DNA from: Babylonia areolata
Lineage: Eukaryota; Mollusca; Gastropoda; Neogastropoda; Buccinidae
DNA: 64,000 bases
NCBI RefSeq assembly: GCF_041734735.1
Contig: NC_134877.1
Span: forward strand, 72,167,989 to 72,231,988
Reading direction: 5' to 3'
Below, piece by piece: positions 23,240 through 34,263 of the stretch; position 1 is the first letter of the stretch, and each line of letters starts with the position of its first letter. The translations under genes were made by a program, and so were the position numbers. The notes under the pieces were generated by a model that had not been told where the DNA came from, did no database searches, and saw nothing but the letters and a program-made list of their open reading frames with translations.

Positions 23240-23429
23240 GTGCACATCCACAGAAGGCAGAAGGGTCGCGGGTCGTGGAGGAGAGGGTAGGGGAGGTAAA
23301 GGGGAACGCTCTGTCCCACTCCCCCCAGCTGTCTGTACGCCCAGGCCAGGACAGGAACCCACGGAACCCCAGCCGTTTCGCATCCTCTCTGGAGATGTTC
23401 AAGAGACGTCTGAAGATGAACCAGCAGCG
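23240..23429 (+). CDS. Host gene exon 2
   Basis: 190-nt block between an acceptor (GACGGTCGTCAG ending at 23239; weak pyrimidine tract) and donor CAGCAGCG/GTACGT. With phase 1 from exon 1 the frame reads GAHPQKAEGSRVVEERVGEV and continues through KGNALSHSPQLSVRPGQDRN to ASSLEMFKRRLKMNQQR, leaving phase 2 as exon 3 requires. The stretch is basic at its end. A stronger pyrimidine-rich acceptor inside it (CACTCCCCCCAG, 23318-23329) would give a shorter exon but needs phase 0 from exon 1. Long pyrimidine repeats begin 35 bp after the donor. Confidence 0.6.
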
Positions 23430-23464
23430 GTACGTCGTCACAAGACCGCTCCCTTGTCCGCCTG

Positions 23465-24984
23465 GCTCTCTGCCTTTCCTTCTTTCCTCACTCTTTCTTC
23501 CTCCCTCCCTCCCTTCCTTCTTTCCTCACACTTTCTTCCTCCCTCCCTCCCTTCCTTCTTTCCTCACACTCTTTCTTCCTCCCTTCCTTCCTTTTTTCCT
23601 CACTCTTTCTTCCTCCCTTCCTTCCTTCCTTCTTTCCTCACACTTTCTTCCTCCCTCCCTCCCTTCCTTCTTTCCTCACACTCTTTCTTCCTCCCTCCCT
23701 CCCTTCCTTCCTTCTTTCCTCACACTTTCTTCCTCCCTCCCTTCCTTCCTTCTTTCCTCACACTTTCTTCCTCCCTCCCTTCCTTCCTTCTTTCCTCACA
23801 CTTTCTTCCTCCCTCCCTTCCTTCCTTCTTTCCTCACACTTTCTTCCTCCCTCCCTTCCTTCCTTCTTTCCTCACACTTTCTTCCTCCCTCCCTTCCTTC
23901 CTTCTTTCCTCACACTTTCTTCCTCCCTCCCTTCCTTCCTTCTTTCTTTCCTCGCTCTTTCTTCCTCCCTCCCTCCCTTCCTTCTTTCCTCACACTTTCT
24001 TCCTCCCTCCCTTCCTTCCTTCTTTCTTTCCTCGCTCTTTCTTCCTCCCTCCCTCCCTTCTTTCTTTCCTCACACTTTCTTCCTCCCTCCCTCCCTCCCT
24101 TCCTTCCTTCTTTCCTCGCTCTTTCTTCCTCCCTCCCTCCCTTCTTTCTTTCTTTCCTCACTGTTTCTTCCTCCCTCCTTCCCTTCCTTCCTTCTTTCTT
24201 TCCTCACACTTTCTTCCTCCCTCCCTCCCTTCCTTCTTTCCTCACACTTTCTTCCTCCCTCCCTCCCTCCCTTCCTTCCTTCTTTCCTCACTCTTTCTTC
24301 CGCCCTTCGTTCTTTCCTCGCATTCTTTCTTCCTTCCTTCTTTCTTCACATTATCTCTTCCTTCCTTCTTTCCCCACCCTCTTCCTTCCTTCCTTCCTTC
24401 TTTCTTCACATTATCTCTTCCTTCCTTCTTTCCTCACACTCTTTCTTCCTTCCTTCTTTCTTCACATTATCTCTTCCTTCCTTCTTTCTTCACACTCTTC
24501 CTTCCTTCCTTCTTTCTTCACACTCTTCCTTCCTTCCTTCTTTCTTCACATTATCTCTTCCTTCCTTCTTTCCTCACACTCTTTCTTCCTTCCTTCTTTC
24601 TTCACATTATCTCTTCCTTCCTTCTTTCTTCACATTATCTCTTCCTTCCTTCTTTCTTCACATTATCTCTTCCTTCCTTCTTTCCCCACCCTCTTCCTTC
24701 CTTCCTTCCTTCTTTCCTCACACTCTTTCTTCCTTCCTTCTTTCTTCACATTCATTCTTCCTTCCATCTTTCCTCGCACTCTTCCTCCCTCCCATCTTTC
24801 CTAGTATTCTTTATCCCTTCTTTCTTTCCTCACATTCTTTCTTCCCCCTTCCGTCCTTTCCTCGTGTCTTTCTCCCCCTTCCTCCTCTCTTTCTCCCTCC
24901 TTCCTTCTCTCTTCCTCCTTTCTCCCCCTTCCTCACTTCTTCCTCCCATCCTCTTCTCTCCCTTTCTTCCTCCCTTCCTGCCAT
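23465..24984. repeat. 1.5-kb polypyrimidine array
   Basis: Almost pure C/T on +, made of CCTTCCTTCTTTCCTCACAC and CTTTCTTCCTCCCTCCCTTC blocks. At 24330-24760 it changes to a TTCACATTATCTCTTCCTTC form. Open frames are low-complexity artefacts. Such tracts can form triplex (H-DNA) structure. Confidence 0.93.
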
Positions 24985-25165
24985 CTGGGAAGAGCCGACT
25001 GACAACTGCCATGAGGCGCTAATCATTCGTTTCCTGTGCCATGCAATCGGGTTTCAGTCTCACTCACTCACGCAAGCACGCACGCACATATCTAACGTTT
25101 TCGGTGAATGACTGTTTTGCTTATTCCCTCTGTCATGTGGGTAGCCATACTCCGTCTGATGGATA
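24985..25165 (-). mobile_element. SINE fragment (family of 20228-20779)
   Basis: CTGGGAAGAGCCGACTG, ATCATTCGTTTCCTGTG, CACGCACGCACA and AGCCATACTCCGT match the middle of the minus-strand SINE at 20335-20525 in the same order. The tRNA-like head is missing. It directly abuts the polypyrimidine array. Confidence 0.75.
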
Positions 25166-25588
25166 GACACACATACAGACATTCTTCATATAAACCGACA
25201 GACTGACAGAGCGGTGAACAGATAGATAGATAGATAGATAGGAAGGTTCAAGGTTCCATAGCCTTAAACAGCTCACAGGAGCAGTGAAATCATGATGGCT
25301 GGCTACGGCTTGGCATAGAAAGCCGGGCCAAACCCTTTCTTTTCGCCGCTTCTTATCTTAAGAATTCAATTGAGCAGTATAAAGAAAGAAGAAAACATTT
25401 CCTTTATAACTGAAAGGTGAACGAGCGAGCACGCAATCGTGTACTCAACTGTAACTGACGTAACGCCCTCTCACAGGGTGGAACTATCGTGGTGACAGTC
25501 ACTGTTGTTCAGTTTATGTTTCCTAATTTCAATAGCTTCGGCCACAAACTTTGCGCGCGCGAGAGAGAGAGAGAGGGGGGGGGGGAGA
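25166..25588. other. Unassigned intron sequence with (GATA)n and GA/G runs
   Basis: Contains a short (GATA)n run at 25221-25241 and a GA-rich then G-rich run at 25562-25588 that ends where LINE coding similarity begins. No host exon could be supported. Confidence 0.5.
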
Positions 25589-27460
25589 CAGAATGATGTT
25601 AAAAAGGCATATGACCAAGTACGGCATATACAGTTTCTGTCAAAGCTGAAAACTATAGGCCTAAGTGGAGATATGTACAATTATGTTAAGTGCTATTTAT
25701 CAAATAGAACTATGCAAGCTAGAATACGAACAGCATACTCGACACCTAGAACTCTAGACACGGGAATTCCACATGGATCAATCATAGCACCCATCCTTTT
25801 TAATATCCTTATACATGATCTTCTTGTGACGTACGTTCAATATGCTGATGATATCTGCATGTGGATGAACGTCACCTTAAAGAAGTCTCTTAAAGATAAT
25901 TAGTAAACAGCCTTGGGGGATGGAGGTAAAACCTTTAATTCACCTGTCTACAGCACTCATCAGATCAATACTTACATATTGTCCAGAAGTGTACTTTAGT
26001 GCCCCGAAATATTTACTTTAAAAGTGACAAAGTTTAGATTGTAAAGCATTTGAACTTGCACCAGGAGTCCCTAGTCACGCATCAAATTTGGAAACACACA
26101 GAGAAGCTGGAATTCTACCACTTGACGAATATCGAGAACTTACGACATCAAAGTTGGCAATAACAGCAAGCGCAAGTGATAACTGCACTGGAGAGGAGTT
26201 GAAACTTAGATCAGATACAGACTTTCCGAAAAGAGCCAACTCTATGTCATCTCAAATGACAAAAGCAACATATACTTCTGACTTAATCGAAAGTTCTGGA
26301 ATAGATATAAAAAATGTGGCAGCCACACATACTTTCACACTATACCATTATGGGAGACACAGAGACCAGCTTTTGATATAAACTGTTGTGATCAGAAAAA
26401 TGATGAAAATATTAATATAATGAAAGTGAATGCAAACATCCGTGTCCATGAAATGTATCAAAGCCATCTCCAGGTGTTGACAGATGGTTCAGTGCTTGAC
26501 AATATCATTATTATGAAAGAGAATGCAAACATCCGTGTCCATGAACAGTATCAAAAACATCTCCAGGTGTTGACAGATGGTTCAGTTCTGGAAAATAAAA
26601 ACACGGGTGCAGCTATTGTAATCCCTGCACTTAGGATTGAAAGATCATTTTATCTAGGAAGTAAGCTGTCTATATTTACAGCAGAACCAATGGCTATAAT
26701 GTTTGCGTCGAAATATCTGATCAATCTCCCAGTAACTATATTCAGGGTCGTTTTATTGGTTGATTCAAAGTCAGTCGTACATGCATTAAAATCGTTTGAT
26801 ATAAAAACTCGACCAGATCTTATTTTTGAAATATATTATCATTGCACATTTTATCAGCGAAAAGCACAACTGATTTTTGCTGGGTACCCTCTTCTGTTGG
26901 TATAAAAGGAAATGAAATGGCCGACAGAGCAGCGAAAAAAAGGGGGGGTACACAAATAATAGAGAATACTTTTGAAATAGTTATCAAACAATAGTTATCA
27001 ATCAGTTTCAGAATGTTGCAGACTTCTCGAGTCTTCAATATGGAGCAGATGTCAAGCGAGGATTTCATACTCAAAGGAAAAGGGGTTTACAACTGAAATT
27101 ACACGATACAAATTGATGGATTGCCCATTCTATCACAGACTGGTAACCTCTCTGGTGTCTCGAATAAGACTAGACGCTTCTAAGACAAAGTTTAGCAAAA
27201 ACGTTTATTGTGTTTGTGGTAAACAGATCACACAAAATCATATTTTGTTTCAATGTCAAACGATTGGCAGGTTACTTCCGAAGTCATGTAAAGTAAGAAC
27301 ATTTTCAGAACAAAACATAATAGAAATAATGTCCAACAAATTACTGTTGACTGAAATTGCCGAATCCCTGTTACATAGTCCAACAGTAGTGTTTCTGTGA
27401 TACGATCTTCCGATTTTTTGTTAATTGGTGTTTATGTTGTTAATTGCCGTTGCACAGATA
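25589..27460 (+). mobile_element. I/Jockey-like LINE with RNase H, 5'-truncated
   Basis: Begins inside the reverse transcriptase: DVKKAYDQV (25594), GIPHGSIIAPILFNIL near 25765 and YADDI near 25839. After a break, a linker region (26088-26381) and an RNase H domain follow: TDGS near 26560, AEPMAI near 26680, DSKSVVHAL near 26765, then in another frame GNEMADRAAKK near 26910. A Cys/His tail region (CVCGKQITQNHILFQC near 27212) ends the protein near 27400. The RNase H start carries a 93-bp in-frame tandem duplication. At least three frame breaks. The 3' end is near the AT-rich microsatellite at 27470. Confidence 0.82.
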
Positions 27461-27469
27461 TTTACGAAT

Positions 27470-27522
27470 TGTATATATATATAGATATAGATATAGATAT
27501 ATAGATATAGATATATATATAT
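27470..27522. repeat. (TA/GATA) microsatellite
   Basis: TATATA and GATATA dinucleotide-type run of about 50 bp between the + strand LINE end and the minus-strand LINE start. Confidence 0.85.
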
Positions 27523-27544
27523 AAGGACTACGCGCATATCGGTA

Positions 27545-28187
27545 CACATACATCGATACATCGAATTAACAAAGGGCCCAAGCGCAGCGACAGCATGAAT
27601 GTGAACGACATTTAACAGAAAATAGAAAAAGAAAAGAAATGAAGAAGCAAACAGAAGTAACATGCATCACAGATGAATGAAATATAAAAGAATAATTCAA
27701 TTCACACAATAAACAGGAGTGCAGTATGATGAGGTGGGGGAGTGGTGGGTCCTGGGCGACCGTCCACAGCAAGAGTCGATCGGTATCAACAAGGTGGACA
27801 GTCATTACACTGGCATAAGGTGGGAAAGGTAATACTTTTTGAAGGTAGTTGGGCAGTGGTGTTGTTTAATTGTTTCTGGGAGTGAGTTCCATTGAGTGGC
27901 GCTTTAGTAAACCAAACTGGATTTGAACAAATCAATTCTTGGGATTGGGATGTGGACTTTTCGGGAATTCCTTGACGAATTTACAGAAAATTTGGTTATT
28001 ATTGTTGGTGGTGCATTTCCTGTCATTATCTTGTGCATTGTTATTCCTGTGCTGTACTCTAATCTACGGATGATAGGAAGTATGTTCGCTTGGTTATAGT
28101 GTGGGTCTAAATGGAAAGTCTTTTCGAGGAGTACCAGCTTGAGCCCCCGTTTGTGTACAGTTAGTAATGGCTTCATGGTGTTTGCAA
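27545..28187 (-). mobile_element. LINE C-terminal fragment, minus strand, disrupted by a DNA transposon
   Basis: Minus-strand frame 28176-27904 reads KPLLTVHKRGLKLVLLEKTF, YSTGITMHKIMTGNAPP and PRIDLFKSSLVY and continues as a QWNSLPETIKQ-type ending near 27860. This is the post-RT C-terminus seen in many animal LINEs (RTE/CR1/Jockey style). The 3' UTR runs to about 27545. The same minus frame resumes beyond the transposon at 28953-28963, after which an AT repeat cuts it off. Confidence 0.7.
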
Positions 28188-28944
28188 GGGGTCAACCCGC
28201 TATTGCCGCAACCCGCTATTGCCGCGGCCCGTTGTTGCCGCAACGATTTTGGATTTCACATTGAAATCTTGAACCTTGACCTTGACCTTGACCTTGCTAC
28301 AGCAGTTTGAATAAGGTATGGTATTTTGTGTTCCAACAACACGTTAGTGCACTTTCTTTTGATTTTTTTTGGTAAAATTGTCTTCTTGAGAAAGCGTGGT
28401 ACGTTACGAACGTTTTATTTCTTTTTTTAGTTTTATTTGTCCCCCACCCCCACCCCCTTGTTTTTGTCCCTCCCCCCCTTTTTTTGGCTTTTAATATGTG
28501 ATGACACCTGAATGTGTGTTGAACATAATGTGACGAATCCAGATTAATTTTCTTGATTTATAAGACAACGATGCAAACAAGATTGTTGTTTTGTTTCACA
28601 ATTAAAAATATCATTTCACGTCATAATTCCTCTAACTTTCACTTTCATTTGATCTATGCATTTCTCTATACTTTTCTTATGTTTTGTCTTTTGTTTGCTT
28701 TTACTCTTCTATTCTTGTTCAGCGAATAAATCCTTCCTGACGAATTATAACTTCCGTTGGGGGTCGTCTTTTCTCCTTGTGTAAGAGATTTTCTCGTCAA
28801 TAAAAATTAATGTACATAATGAAATTAAAAAAAAAAACATTAAAAAAAAGACCAACAAAAAGAAAAAAAGGGCTTCGGCAACAACTGGCCGCGGCAATAG
28901 CGGGCCGCGGCAACAACGGGCCGCGGCAATAGCGGGTTGTAGCC
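28188..28944. mobile_element. 757-bp non-autonomous DNA transposon with tandem-unit inverted ends
   Basis: Ends are inverted repeats built from 16-bp units: CAACCCGCTATTGCCG twice, then CGGCCCGTTGTTGCCG on the left (28193-28240), and four CGGCAAYARCGGGYYG-type units on the right (about 28876-28939). Outermost bases are GG...CC. An 8-bp direct repeat GTTTGCAA flanks it exactly (28180-28187 and 28945-28952), and removing the element restores the minus-strand LINE frame. The interior is AT-rich with no transposase. An 8-bp duplication fits hAT-, P- or Merlin-type elements; the superfamily is unresolved. Confidence 0.8.
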
Positions 28945-28962
28945 GTTTGCAATGGCGGAGTC

Positions 28963-28963
<1 letters not shown>

Positions 28964-29040
<77 letters not shown>

Positions 29041-29092
29041 TTGATGTGTAATCTATTGTGGACTGGGTATGTGCTTGAAAAAACAATTTGAG

Positions 29093-29125
<33 letters not shown>

Positions 29126-29145
29126 TATACATATATATATATATA
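28964..29145. repeat. (AT)n microsatellites
   Basis: Two long AT runs (28964-29037 and 29091-29145) separated by about 50 bp of other sequence. Confidence 0.92.
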
Positions 29146-30705
29146 CAGAGACAGATATTGAGAGAAAGAGAGACAGGTACACAGAGAGACAAATACAGAC
29201 AGAGACAGATACTGAGAGAGATCTATACAGAGACAGACACTGAGAGAGAGATCTATACAGAGACAGACACTGAGAGAGATCTATACAGAGACAGACACTG
29301 AGAGAGATCTATACAGAGACAGACACTGAGAGATCTATACAGAGACAGACACTGAGAGAGAGATCTATACAGAGACAGACACTGAGAGAGATCTATACAG
29401 AGACAGATACTGAGAGAGATCTATACAGAGACAGACACTGAGAGAGAGATCTATACAGAGACAGACACTGAGAGAGATCTATACAGAGACAGATACTGAG
29501 AGAGATCTATACAGAAACAGACACTGAGAGAGATCTATACAGGGACAGACACTGAGAGAGATATCTCTACAGAGACAGATCCTGAGAGAGAGATCTATAC
29601 AGAGACAGACACTGAGAGAGATCTATACAGAGACAGACACAGAGATAGAGACAGACAAATACAGACAGAGACAGATACTGAGAGAGATATCTCTACAGAG
29701 ACAGATACTGAGAGAGATCTATACAGAGACAGACACTGAGAGAGAGATCTATACAGAGACAGACACTGAGAGAGAGATCTATACAGAGACAGACACTGAG
29801 AGAGATCTATACAGAGACAGATACTGAGAGAGATCTATACAGAAACAGACACTGAGAGAGATCTATACAGGGACAGACACTGAGAGAGATATCTCTACAG
29901 AGACAGATCCTGAGAGAGAGATCTATACAGAGACAGACACTGAGAGATCTATACAGAGACAGATCCTGAGAGAGAGATCTATACAGAGACAGACACTGAG
30001 AGAGATCTATACAGAGACAGACACAGAGATAGAGACAGACAAATACAGACAGAGACAGATACTGAGAGATAGAGACAGACAGTAACAGACAGAGACAGAT
30101 ACTGAGAGATAGACAGACAGTAACAGACAGAGACAGATACTGAGAGATAGAGACAGTCAGTAACAGACAGAGACAGATACTGAGAGATAGAGACAGTCAG
30201 TAACAGACAGAGACAGATACTGAGAGAGAGATCTATACAGAGACAGACACAGAGATAGAGACAGACAGTAACAGACAGACACAGAGAGATAGAGACAGAC
30301 AGTAACAGACAGAGACAGACACAGAGTGATAGAGACAGACAGAGACAGAGAGAGACACATTTAGATAGAAACAGACAGAAACAGACACAGAGATAGAGAC
30401 AGACAGAGACAGACACAGAGAGATAGAGACAGAGGGAGACAGAGATAGAGAGAGAGAAACAGAGACAGGCACAGAGAGACAGAGAAACAGAGACAGACAC
30501 AGAGAGACAGACAGACACAGAGAGACAGACAGACAGACAGACAGAGAGATACAGAGAGACAGAGATAAAGACAGACAGACAGACACAGAGAGACAGAGAT
30601 ACAGACAGAAAGAGACAGACAGAGAGACAGAGATAAAGACAGACAGACAGGGAGACAGAGATAAAGACAGACAGACACAGAGAGACAGAGCTGCAGGAAA
30701 GCAAG
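29146..30705. repeat. 28-bp GA-rich minisatellite grading into AGAC repeats
   Basis: Main unit CTGAGAGAGATCTATACAGA followed by GACAGACA, 26-30 bp, to about 30060. After that it decays into AGAGACAGACAGTAACAGAC and AGACAGACAGAC variants. Almost pure purine plus C on +. Minus frames (Ser/Leu/Cys/Val) are artefacts. It ends about 35 bp before the exon-3 acceptor. Confidence 0.92.
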
Positions 30706-30741
30706 GAATGAACAGTGCCGAAGGTCACGTGACTGTCACAG

Positions 30742-30834
30742 CATTGTGACGGAGCAGAGTGCCGAGGAGGACGTTTACCTCATCACCTTGGAAACTGTGA
30801 CGCCCCTCACTGAACGATCCCAGCAGCGCGTCAG
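30742..30834 (+). CDS. Host gene exon 3
   Basis: 93-nt block with acceptor GTGACTGTCACAG (ending 30741) and a good donor GTCAG/GTAATC. Phase 2 in and phase 2 out. Reads R-IVTEQSAEEDVYLITLETV, then TPLTERSQQRV, with the split codon completed as Ser by exon 4. The mix of acidic and hydrophobic residues and the absence of repeats set it apart from flanking purine arrays. The other two frames contain stops. Confidence 0.65.
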
Positions 30835-30835
30835 G

Positions 30836-30991
30836 TAATCAATCAATTAATCAATCAACCATTCGATCGATCAATCAATCAATGCAGCCAATCGATCGAT
30901 CACAAATTCAGAGATTCAACTCATTTTATAACGCAAAATTGAAAACTACACAAAATAACTTTGAACTGCATGCACATATACGCAATTGCAC

Positions 30992-31038
<47 letters not shown>

Positions 31039-31045
31039 ATAAACT
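30836..31045. repeat. (ATCA)n and (CA)n microsatellites in intron 3
   Basis: Degenerate ATCAATCAATCGATCG run at 30836-30905, then about 22 AC dinucleotides at 30991-31036. Confidence 0.85.
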
Positions 31046-31069
31046 AACAAGAGGGAAGTAGACAGAGGG

Positions 31070-33105
31070 GGAACAGAGAGGGGAAGGGGAGACAACCAGG
31101 TCACAGAGAGGGAGGGGGAGAGAGAGAAGGGGAAGGGCAGACAAGCAGGTCACAGAGAGGGGGGAGAGAAGGGGAAGGGCAGACAACCAGGTCACAGAGA
31201 GGGGGGAGAGAAGGGGAAGGGCAGACAAGCAGGTCACAGAGAGGGGGGAGAGAAGGGGAAGGGCAGACAACCAGGTCACAGAGAGGGGGGAGAGAGAGAG
31301 AAGGGGAAGGGCAGACAAGCAGGTCACAGAGAGGGGGGAGAGAGAGAGAAGGGGAAGGGCAGACAAGCAGGTCACAGAGAGAGAGGAGAGAGAGAGAAGG
31401 GGAAGGGCAGACAAGCAGGTCACAGAGAGGGGGGGGAGAGAAGGGGAAGGGGAAGGGCAGACAACCAGGTCACAGAGAGGGGGGAGAGAGAGAGAAGGGG
31501 AAGGGCAGACAAGCAGGTCACAGAGAGGGGGGAGAGAGAGAGAAGGGGAAGGGCAGACAAGCAGGTCACAGAGAGAGAGGAGAGAGAGAGAAGGGGAAGG
31601 GCAGACAAGCAGGTCACAGAGAGGGAGGAGAGGGAGAGAAGGGGAAGGGCAGACAAGCAGGTCACAGAGAGGGGGGGAGAGAAGGGGAAGGGGAAGGGCA
31701 GACAACCAGGTCACAGAGAGGGGGGAGAGAGAGAGAAGGGGAAGGGCAGACAAGCAGGTCACAGAGAGGGGGGGGAGAGAAGGGGAAGGGCAGACAACCA
31801 GGTCACAGAGAGAGAGGAGAGAGAGAGAAGGGGAAGGGCAGACAAGCAGGTCACAGAGAGAGAGGAGAGAGAGAGAGAAGGGGAAGGGCAGACAAGCAGG
31901 TCACAGAGAGGGGGGAGAGAGAGAGAAGGGGAAGGGCAGACAACCAGGTCACAGAGAGGGGGGAGAGAAGGGGAAGGGCAGACAAGCAGGTCACAGAGAG
32001 AGAGGAGAGAGAGAGAAGGGGAAGGGCAGACAAGCAGGTCACAGAGAGGGAGGAGAGAGAGAGAAGGGGAAGGGCAGACAAGCAGGTCACAGAGAGGGAG
32101 GAGAGAGAGAGAAGGGGAAGGGCAGACAACCAGGTCACAGAGAGGGGGGAGAGAAGGGGAAGGGCAGACAACCAGGTCACAGAGGGGGGAGAGAGAGAGA
32201 AGGGGAAGGGCAGACAACCAGGTCACAGAGAGGGAGGAGAGAGAGAGAAGGGGAAGGGCAGACAAGCAGGTCACAGAGAGGGAGGAGAGAGAGAGAAGGG
32301 GAAGGGCAGACAAGCAGGTCACAGAGAGAGAGGGAGAGAGAGAGAAGGGGAAGGGCAGACAACCAGGTCACAGAGAGGGAGGAGAGAGAGAGAAGGGGAA
32401 GGGCAGACAAGCAGGTCACAGAGAGAGAGGAGAGAGAGAGAAGGGGAAGGGCAGACAAGCAGGTCACAGAGAGAGAGGAGAGAGAGAGAAGGGGAAGGGC
32501 AGACAAGCAGGTCACAGAGGGGGGGGGGAGAGAGAGAGAAGGGGAAGGGCAGACAAGCAGGTCACAGAGGGGGGGGGAGAGAAGGGGAAGGGCAGACAAC
32601 CAGGTCACAGAGAGGGGGGAGAGAGAGAGAAGGGGAAGGGCAGACAACCAGGTCACAGAGAGGGAGGAGAGAGAGAGAAGGGGAAGGGCAGACAAGCAGG
32701 TCACAGAGAGGGAGGAGAGAGAGAGAAGGGGAAGGGCAGACAAGCAGGTCACAGAGAGGAGGGAGAGAGAGAGAAGGGGAAGGGCAGACAAGCAGGTCAC
32801 AGAGAGGGAGGAGAGAGAGAGAAGGGGAAGGGCAGACAAGCAGGTCACAGAGAGGGGGGGAGAGAGAGAGAAGGGGAAGGGCAGACAAGCAGGTCACAGA
32901 GAGGGGGGGAGAGAGAGAGAAGGGGAAGGGCAGACAAGCAGGTCACAGAGAGGGGGGGGGAGAGAAGGGGAAGGGCAGACAACCAGGTCACAGAGAGGGG
33001 GGAGAGAGAGAGAAGGGGAAGGGCAGACAAGCAGGTCACAGAGAGGGGGGAGAGAAGGGGAAGGGCAGACAACCAGGTCACAGAGAGGGGGGAGAGAGAG
33101 AGGCA
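31070..33105. repeat. 42-50-bp purine-rich minisatellite, about 45 units
   Basis: Unit CAGGTCACAGAGAGGGGGGA then GAGAGAGAGAAGGGGAAGGG then CAGACAAG, with the middle GA run variable and AAGCAGG/AACCAGG alternation. The shorter units mostly carry AACCAGG. Minus-strand frames (LSALPLLSLS-type) are length-driven artefacts. Confidence 0.93.
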
Positions 33106-33175
33106 AGTAGACAGAAAGGTCAGAGACAGACCGACAGACGGGTCATAGAGACAGACTTGCCCACTTGTCATGCAG

Positions 33176-33327
33176 TGGATTCAAACCACGACCCTGGCAG
33201 CCCCAGAACCCGTCGTCCCTGCCGCCCCGCCACCACCACCACCCGCCCCACTGTCCTCAGACAGGCCCTCTCCACTCCCACGTCTCCCAGGGTCACGTGG
33301 GGCAGGAGGAAGAAGAAGAGGAGGAGG
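33176..33327 (+). CDS. Host gene exon 4 (possible extension to 33419 or beyond)
   Basis: Good acceptor TTGCCCACTTGTCATGCAG ending at 33175. Reads S-GFKPRPWQPQNPSSLPPRHH, then HHPPHCPQTGPLHSHVSQGH, then VGQEEEEEEE, a Pro/His-rich segment ending in an acidic run. The donor GGAGG/GTGAGG at 33327/33328 gives phase 1, matching the acceptor at 34897. The frame stays open through KEQTTTSGKLPESSENWTY into the following array, where stronger donors TTAC/GTGAGT at 33419, 33452 and 33485 give phase 0 and match the phase-0 acceptor at 34887. A GC-type donor at 33384 (TCTG/GCAAGT) is also phase 1. The exact end is therefore uncertain. Confidence 0.62.
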
Positions 33328-33394
33328 GTGAGGATGGCAGAGGAGGAGAACCTGAGGGACTGAAGGAGCAGACAACGACCTCTGGCAAGTTGCC

Positions 33395-34140
33395 GGAATC
33401 ATCTGAAAACTGGACTTACGTGAGTTGGGCTTTGTCTGAAAACTGGACTTACGTGAGTTGGGCTTTGTCTGAAAACTGGACTTACGTGAGTTGGGCTTTG
33501 TCTGAAAACTGGATTATGTGCATTGGGCTTTGTCTGAAAACTGGATTATGTGCATTGGGCTTTGTCTGAAAACTGGATTATGTGCATTGGGCTTTGTAAA
33601 CACTGGCGTTGGGATCTGTCTGAAAACTGGACTTATGTGAACTGGGCTTTGTGTGAAAACTGGCTTTGGGATTTGTCTGAAAACTGGGCTTTGTGAAAAT
33701 TGGCGTTGGGGTTTGTCTGAGAACTGGACTTATGTGAATTGGGGCTCGTCTGAAAACTGGACATATGTGAATTGGAGTTTGTGTGAAAACTGGACATATA
33801 TGAATTGGAGTTTTTCTGAAAACTGGACATATGTGAACTGGAGTTTGTGTGAAAACTGGACATATATGAATTGGAGTTTGTCTGAAAACTGGACTTATGT
33901 GAATCGGGCTTTGTGTGTAAACTTTTCTTTTGTTATTTGGGCTTTATGTGAAAACTGGATATATGTGAATTGTGCTCTGTGTAAAAACTAGACTTACGTG
34001 AATTGGGGTTTGTCTGAAAACTGGACATTTGTTACTTGGGCTTTGCCTGAAAAGTGGACATAAGTGCACTGGACTTTTTCTGAAAAGTGGACTTAAGTGC
34101 ACTGGGCTTTGCCTGAAAAGTGGACTTACGTGAATTGGGC
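33395..34140. repeat. 33-bp minisatellite carrying 5' splice-site-like motif
   Basis: Unit GTCTGAAAACTGGACTTACG followed by TGAGTTGGGCTTT, 33 bp. The first three units contain TTACGTGAGTTGG, a strong match to a 5' splice site; later units drift to TATGTGCATT or TATGTGAATT. The exon-4 frame stays open through the first units (11-residue period WTYVSWALSEN). Confidence 0.92.
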
Positions 34141-34263
34141 TTTAACAACATACAGGTCTTGGAGAAAAAACAAAACAAAACAAAAACCACCTACCACTGT
34201 GGGAAGCTGTCACTGACTGACACAATCTTGATCCCCCCCTCCCCCCCCCCCACCTCCTGTGTG
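34141..34263. other. Spacer with A-rich and C-rich runs
   Basis: Unassigned sequence between the two intron-4 arrays; it contains an AACAAAACAAAAC run and a C run at 34235-34250. Confidence 0.5.

Noticed and set aside
22689-25022. A 777-codon + strand frame through the GATGAC array and polypyrimidine tract
   Set aside because: Almost entirely low-complexity repeat; only the short middle part overlaps a plausible exon, and there in a frame that does not match exon 3.
30926-33171. Long Leu/Ser/Pro-rich minus-strand frames
   Set aside because: Direct result of the purine-rich array on the + strand; frames overlap each other and vary with unit length.
33653-33991. Trp-rich repeat protein (ENWTYVNW-type) as a stand-alone gene
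   Set aside because: It is the continuation of the 33-bp array; only the first units are in frame with exon 4, and later units are interrupted.
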